Of a stretch of DNA of 64,000 bases, positions 60,284-64,000 are shown in pieces. The stretch's first letter is position 1, and every line of letters starts with the position of its first letter. Below the pieces are notes generated by a model, which was not told the DNA's origin, ran no database searches, and was given only the letters and a program-made list of their open reading frames with translations. This stretch comes from Populus alba (Eukaryota > Streptophyta > Magnoliopsida > Malpighiales > Salicaceae). The position numbers were made by a program, and so were the translations under genes. The stretch spans positions 3,786,967-3,850,966 of the forward strand of contig NC_133299.1 in the NCBI RefSeq assembly GCF_005239225.2. Reading direction: 5' to 3'.

Positions 60284-61430
60284 TTGTTCGGTAATTGGGT
60301 CATATCTGGAGCTGTAGATCTCAAATTTAAATCTACTTTATATGGATGGAAAAATAAGACGTAGGCCTAAAACTTTCATATGGGGTCCAAGATTTAAAAA
60401 GATCATTTTCAAGTCCAAATTATAGCAACAACGGAGAAGTTAGAATTTGTCCTGCAGCCAAGACACTGTTCAGTGTTCAGCCCATATCTTGAATTCTAGA
60501 AGTCCAAAGGACCTTAATTTTTTTTCTTTGGAAATATGAGACAATTTGTTAGAACTTTCATGAGTACAATTAGTTCAAATTCAGACATTATCAATAATAT
60601 TTTGTTCAAATAAAAAGATAAAGATTGTCACCAAGTCAAGATGTGGCCATCCACTCAATAATTAGTCATTAAATCAATAATTTTAAATTTTGTCCTATAA
60701 AAGGAGGCATTTGCCATGCATTTAGACATCTTGGTTGTTCAGATCAAGACCATGCTCTTTATTTTTTTCTTTATATTTTTGTAATGTTTAAGTTATATTT
60801 TATGTTATATTTTTCTTAATCTCTTATTTATGTTTTTCATTTTCTATACTATACTTATGTTGTTTATTTATATTTCTCCTCTTTATTATGTTTAGCTAAG
60901 TTAATTATATCAAGGTGAAAATGTTTCACTAATGGTGTTAGAATATGTATAATATAAACTCAACATGGACTTCAATGTTTATATCTAAGAAAGTTGGTTA
61001 TTAGCATGTCTTATCTTATTAATTCTTAATATCTTGCTTGTTAAATGGTTAATCTAGATTTGTGTTGTATAACATTTGATACACCAAATGCTTGGCACTT
61101 TCATAGCCAACCGTATGGTATAACCTATACCTTTGATATGAAAGAAACTTGATTTATTGTTAACATAAATTAGTATCGTGAATTCCTAACAATATTTAAA
61201 AGTTCGGTGTTACTTAAATAAAATAATTAATATGATTATGTTAAAAATTTATAATGCACTATTAAGGATAAATCATTCGATTAGAACCTCCTTTATGTGT
61301 GGTTTCTAGTTAATTAATAAAAAGAGTTTATACTATACTTATTTATAATAATATTAGTGGATCCTTTAACCTTGATATTTGTTTTTATCATTGTTGAATC
61401 CTCACATTAATCTGACATCTCAAAGTCCTC

Positions 61431-61461
<31 letters not shown>
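61431..61461. repeat. (TTA)n microsatellite
   Basis: About ten TTA units close to the 3' end of the probable solo LTR. Confidence 0.95.
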
Positions 61462-61462
<1 letters not shown>

Positions 61463-61562
61463 GTCAACCTCCATGTGATTCGTCCTCGGTCTTGTAGGTT
61501 ATTTATTGCTTCGACACTCCTATACTTGGAAAAGACATCAATCTTTTGATCGTGTCAATATA

Positions 61563-64000
61563 TATATGAGAATATGTTGAGTTTAGCTAGAATTTGTTAA
61601 TTGTGGTTATTGTAGTTTTTTGGAGGTTTTTTTAAACGAGACAAAATTTTAGGTATAGTTCCTAAAAGAGAAAACTCTGTTCAAATTTTGATAAAATTAT
61701 AAATATTTCAATTCTTTAAAATCATAAAGTAAATAAAATTTCATATTGACAAAAAAACTATGATTTTATAAAAAATTTCAGGCTTAAAACACGAAAAATG
61801 ACCCAAAACCTTACAATAACCAGAACGGTCAAATCATTTTTGCTATAATTCAACTGTTTTATCAAATGTCTAGTCATTTTGCAAAATAGTTTTGAATCAT
61901 GTTGCGGTTCATAAATGCGACATTTTATTAATATCGCGGTTGTGATCCATGACATCAGTTGTCATGATTTTAAAACATGATATTTATCAAATGTCAAATT
62001 TCTGAACTGCAACATTATTGAAATGTCACGTTTCTGAACTATGATATCTTCAAACTATATTATTTTGCCAAAACGTTTTCATCCTATGCTATTTTGGCAT
62101 TTAATTATATTTTGGATGCTAATTGCCTAATTTATCCTTTAAAATTATTGATTTTTTTTTCAAAAAAATTATATGTTGAAAAATTATTTGGATTTGAACA
62201 CAAAAGTATTTTTTTAATATTAATTTTGTATAGAATTTTTATTTTTAATAGTAGATGTATAATCATGTTTTAAAAATAATGTATTTTGCAAATTAATTAA
62301 CCTTAACAAAAGTTAACTCAAAATTTTATGAAAATTCAATTATCAAAAGATAAGATTTAAGATTCAATGGCCAAGAAAGAAAAATAAGATAATGTAATGT
62401 GACATGAGAGAGAAATGAGGGAAGAAAAAAATGGAAAGAAAGAATGGGTCACTGGGTACACATTGAGAATCCATTTTTGATATACTCAGTATCATTAAAA
62501 AAATCTCGATGATATAATTCTAACAACATATTGAAAGACCACCAAATAAGGTCATGATTAACCCTAAATTAACCTCGAACAAAACTCCTAACTAATTACA
62601 ACCTTACTTGGTAGTCTTTTAATGTGTAATTAAAAATTGTCTTATCGAAATCTTTCTAATTTTATCAAGTATGTAAAAAATATGGAGCCTCGATGTATAC
62701 CTAAAGACCCATTTTTTTTTTCTTTTTTTATTATATTTTTTTCTCTCATGCCATATCAGTTTTTCTCTCAAGCCATTGGATTTTAAATATTATCTCTTGA
62801 CCATTGGATGCTTGTAAAATTTTAGGTTGACTTTTATACTTGTTATTTAAGACATGAATTCTCGGTTTTGTTCAAATCGTTCTAATTTCTAATACTTTTT
62901 TAACTTGCATTATTTTTTAAAATTTTTTATTAATCTGAACTAAAATGACAAAAGACCCTAAAATCATATTCATATTAATATTCAGAGTACGATTATGCTA
63001 TTTATTAATATTATTAATAAAGTTGTGTTTGGTATTTTTTTTTTATAAATTAATTAAGTTATTTTTTTATAAAAAAAAAGGCTTCAAAAAGTTGTTATCA
63101 TGTTTTGTTAGAAATAATTTTTATTTTAAATCAAAATTTGTTATTAAGTTAAGAATTTTAATTTATCAAAAGTTAAAACCTTTAATTTGTATCTTCAGGA
63201 TCCTAACTTATATATTTTTTAATAAAATTAGTTTATGTCTTTTTTTTCCAAATATTTTTCTACTCTAAAATCATTTTAATTCATTTTTACTTTATGGAAA
63301 AAAACAACATTTATATTATAACTTAAAGTTAAAAATCATAATTTTAAAATTATATTAAGCAGACTCCTATAGGAACATTCTTTGGCCACCTTTCATGTAA
63401 CTCTGGTTTGATAAAAAATAGGCTAAACAAGCAAAAATTGATATTATCCACTATACATATGACAGGACCGCAGCTTAAACCATCTCCACAAATGAAACTA
63501 ATTGGATATCTTTATAAAAAGATTCGACTATAAAAGTAGGAAAAGTAAGTTTTCTTGAGTCAACCTTTGGGAGCAAAATCGTAAACTTAGAGAAAAAAAT
63601 GTTGAGAATACATTGACATAGTTCATTATTAGAATCATATTAGATTCCTGGCATGCGTGTCAGTTCATAATTTTTTTTAATAAAAAAAATCTTTAAATCT
63701 GATAAATATTAAACAATATCTTTTTTATTTTTTTGAAAAACATTCTTCTTTTAAAACATTTAGATGATAACTCTTAGATCAACTTAGATTAATCTGTAAA
63801 ATATAAGACTCGAATTATGAGATCATGATAACTCTTTAAAAAAAAAAATCAAAACTAATTATAAAAATCAACTCCTAATCAACCCAATACTAAATGAAAA
63901 AAATATTCAAATTTAAAAAAAGTTCCTAAAAAGAACTGGCTCAAGTCTATGTGAGTAAACTTGCGACCATGTCATGAGAACATGATAAATAAATAAAAAA
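61563..64000. other. Intergenic AT-rich stretch, no gene seen
   Basis: Contains A/T tracts and short decayed repeats. The 107-codon frame at 62945-63268 is Phe/Leu/Ile/Lys-rich, as expected from composition, and is not called. No RNA gene recognised. Confidence 0.5.

Larger units (their letters stand above)
60019..61557 (+). mobile_element. Probable solo LTR of a Gypsy-type (Tat/Athila-like) retrotransposon
   Basis: Begins tgattagtaattaaaagtgt and ends ...gatcgtgtca, with ATATA on both sides (60014-60018 and 61558-61562), although the flanks are low-complexity. The interior reads like large plant Gypsy LTRs: cataatctggag-type phrases (gtcatatctggagctgtaga), aaaactttcatatgggg, ctataaaaggaggcat (likely TATA box, near 60697), and, near the end, gtgattcgtcctcggtcttg ... 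ttgcttcgacactcctatac. No primer-binding site or ORF follows, which fits a solo LTR. Boundaries are inferred. Confidence 0.55.

Noticed and set aside
62945..63268. 107-codon Phe/Leu/Ile/Lys-rich frame
   Set aside because: Expected from AT-rich composition; no motif.
1..64000. tRNA, rRNA, CRISPR arrays, bacterial-type operons
   Set aside because: No tRNA T-loop with matching stems, no rRNA motifs and no regularly spaced repeat-spacer array were seen; the sequence is plant nuclear DNA.

Overview
The window looks like nuclear DNA of a woody eudicot, most likely a Salicaceae (Populus-type) genome. It is AT-rich, its genes are intron-rich with GT-AG junctions, and several AT-rich dispersed repeats recur. 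The species call rests on recalled repeat style and protein similarity; no search was run. Family assignments come from recognising protein motifs by eye.

Layout. 1-1177 (minus): 5' part of a glucuronokinase gene, running off the left edge. 1968-10373 (minus): a complete 19-exon gene for the p115/Uso1-type golgin GC6 (MAG4), about 918 aa. 10.4-25 kb: intergenic repeat territory with a decayed hAT transposase (12.1-13.0 kb), a nearly 5-kb PIF/Harbinger element with TIRs, TTA target duplication and two broken ORFs (13344-18258), and several mini- and microsatellites. 26036-27934 (plus): a two-exon family GT17 N-acetylglucosaminyltransferase. 28-41.6 kb: repeats, including a short LTR element (38133-39707) that carries coding fragments resembling two host genes, a PTB RNA-binding protein and HSP90. 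41677-45233 (minus): a four-exon CRM-domain RNA-binding protein with a long acidic tail. 45.5-54.4 kb: further repeats. 54975-58573 (minus): a six-exon NAC transcription factor of the SOG1/NAC044 group. 60019-61557: a probable solo LTR of a large Gypsy-type retrotransposon. 61.6-64 kb: AT-rich sequence with nothing recognisable.

The five host genes are unrelated housekeeping or regulatory genes (sugar salvage, ER-Golgi tethering, glycan processing, organelle RNA, DNA-damage control) and do not form a pathway. Most of the unusual biology is in the mobile DNA and in regulatory details. The main points are the LTR element with PTB and HSP90 pieces side by side, the Harbinger element with stops that look like C-to-T decay, and a CTT(N)7AAG site plus an E2F-like site upstream of the NAC044-type gene. 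I did not find a wholly new system.
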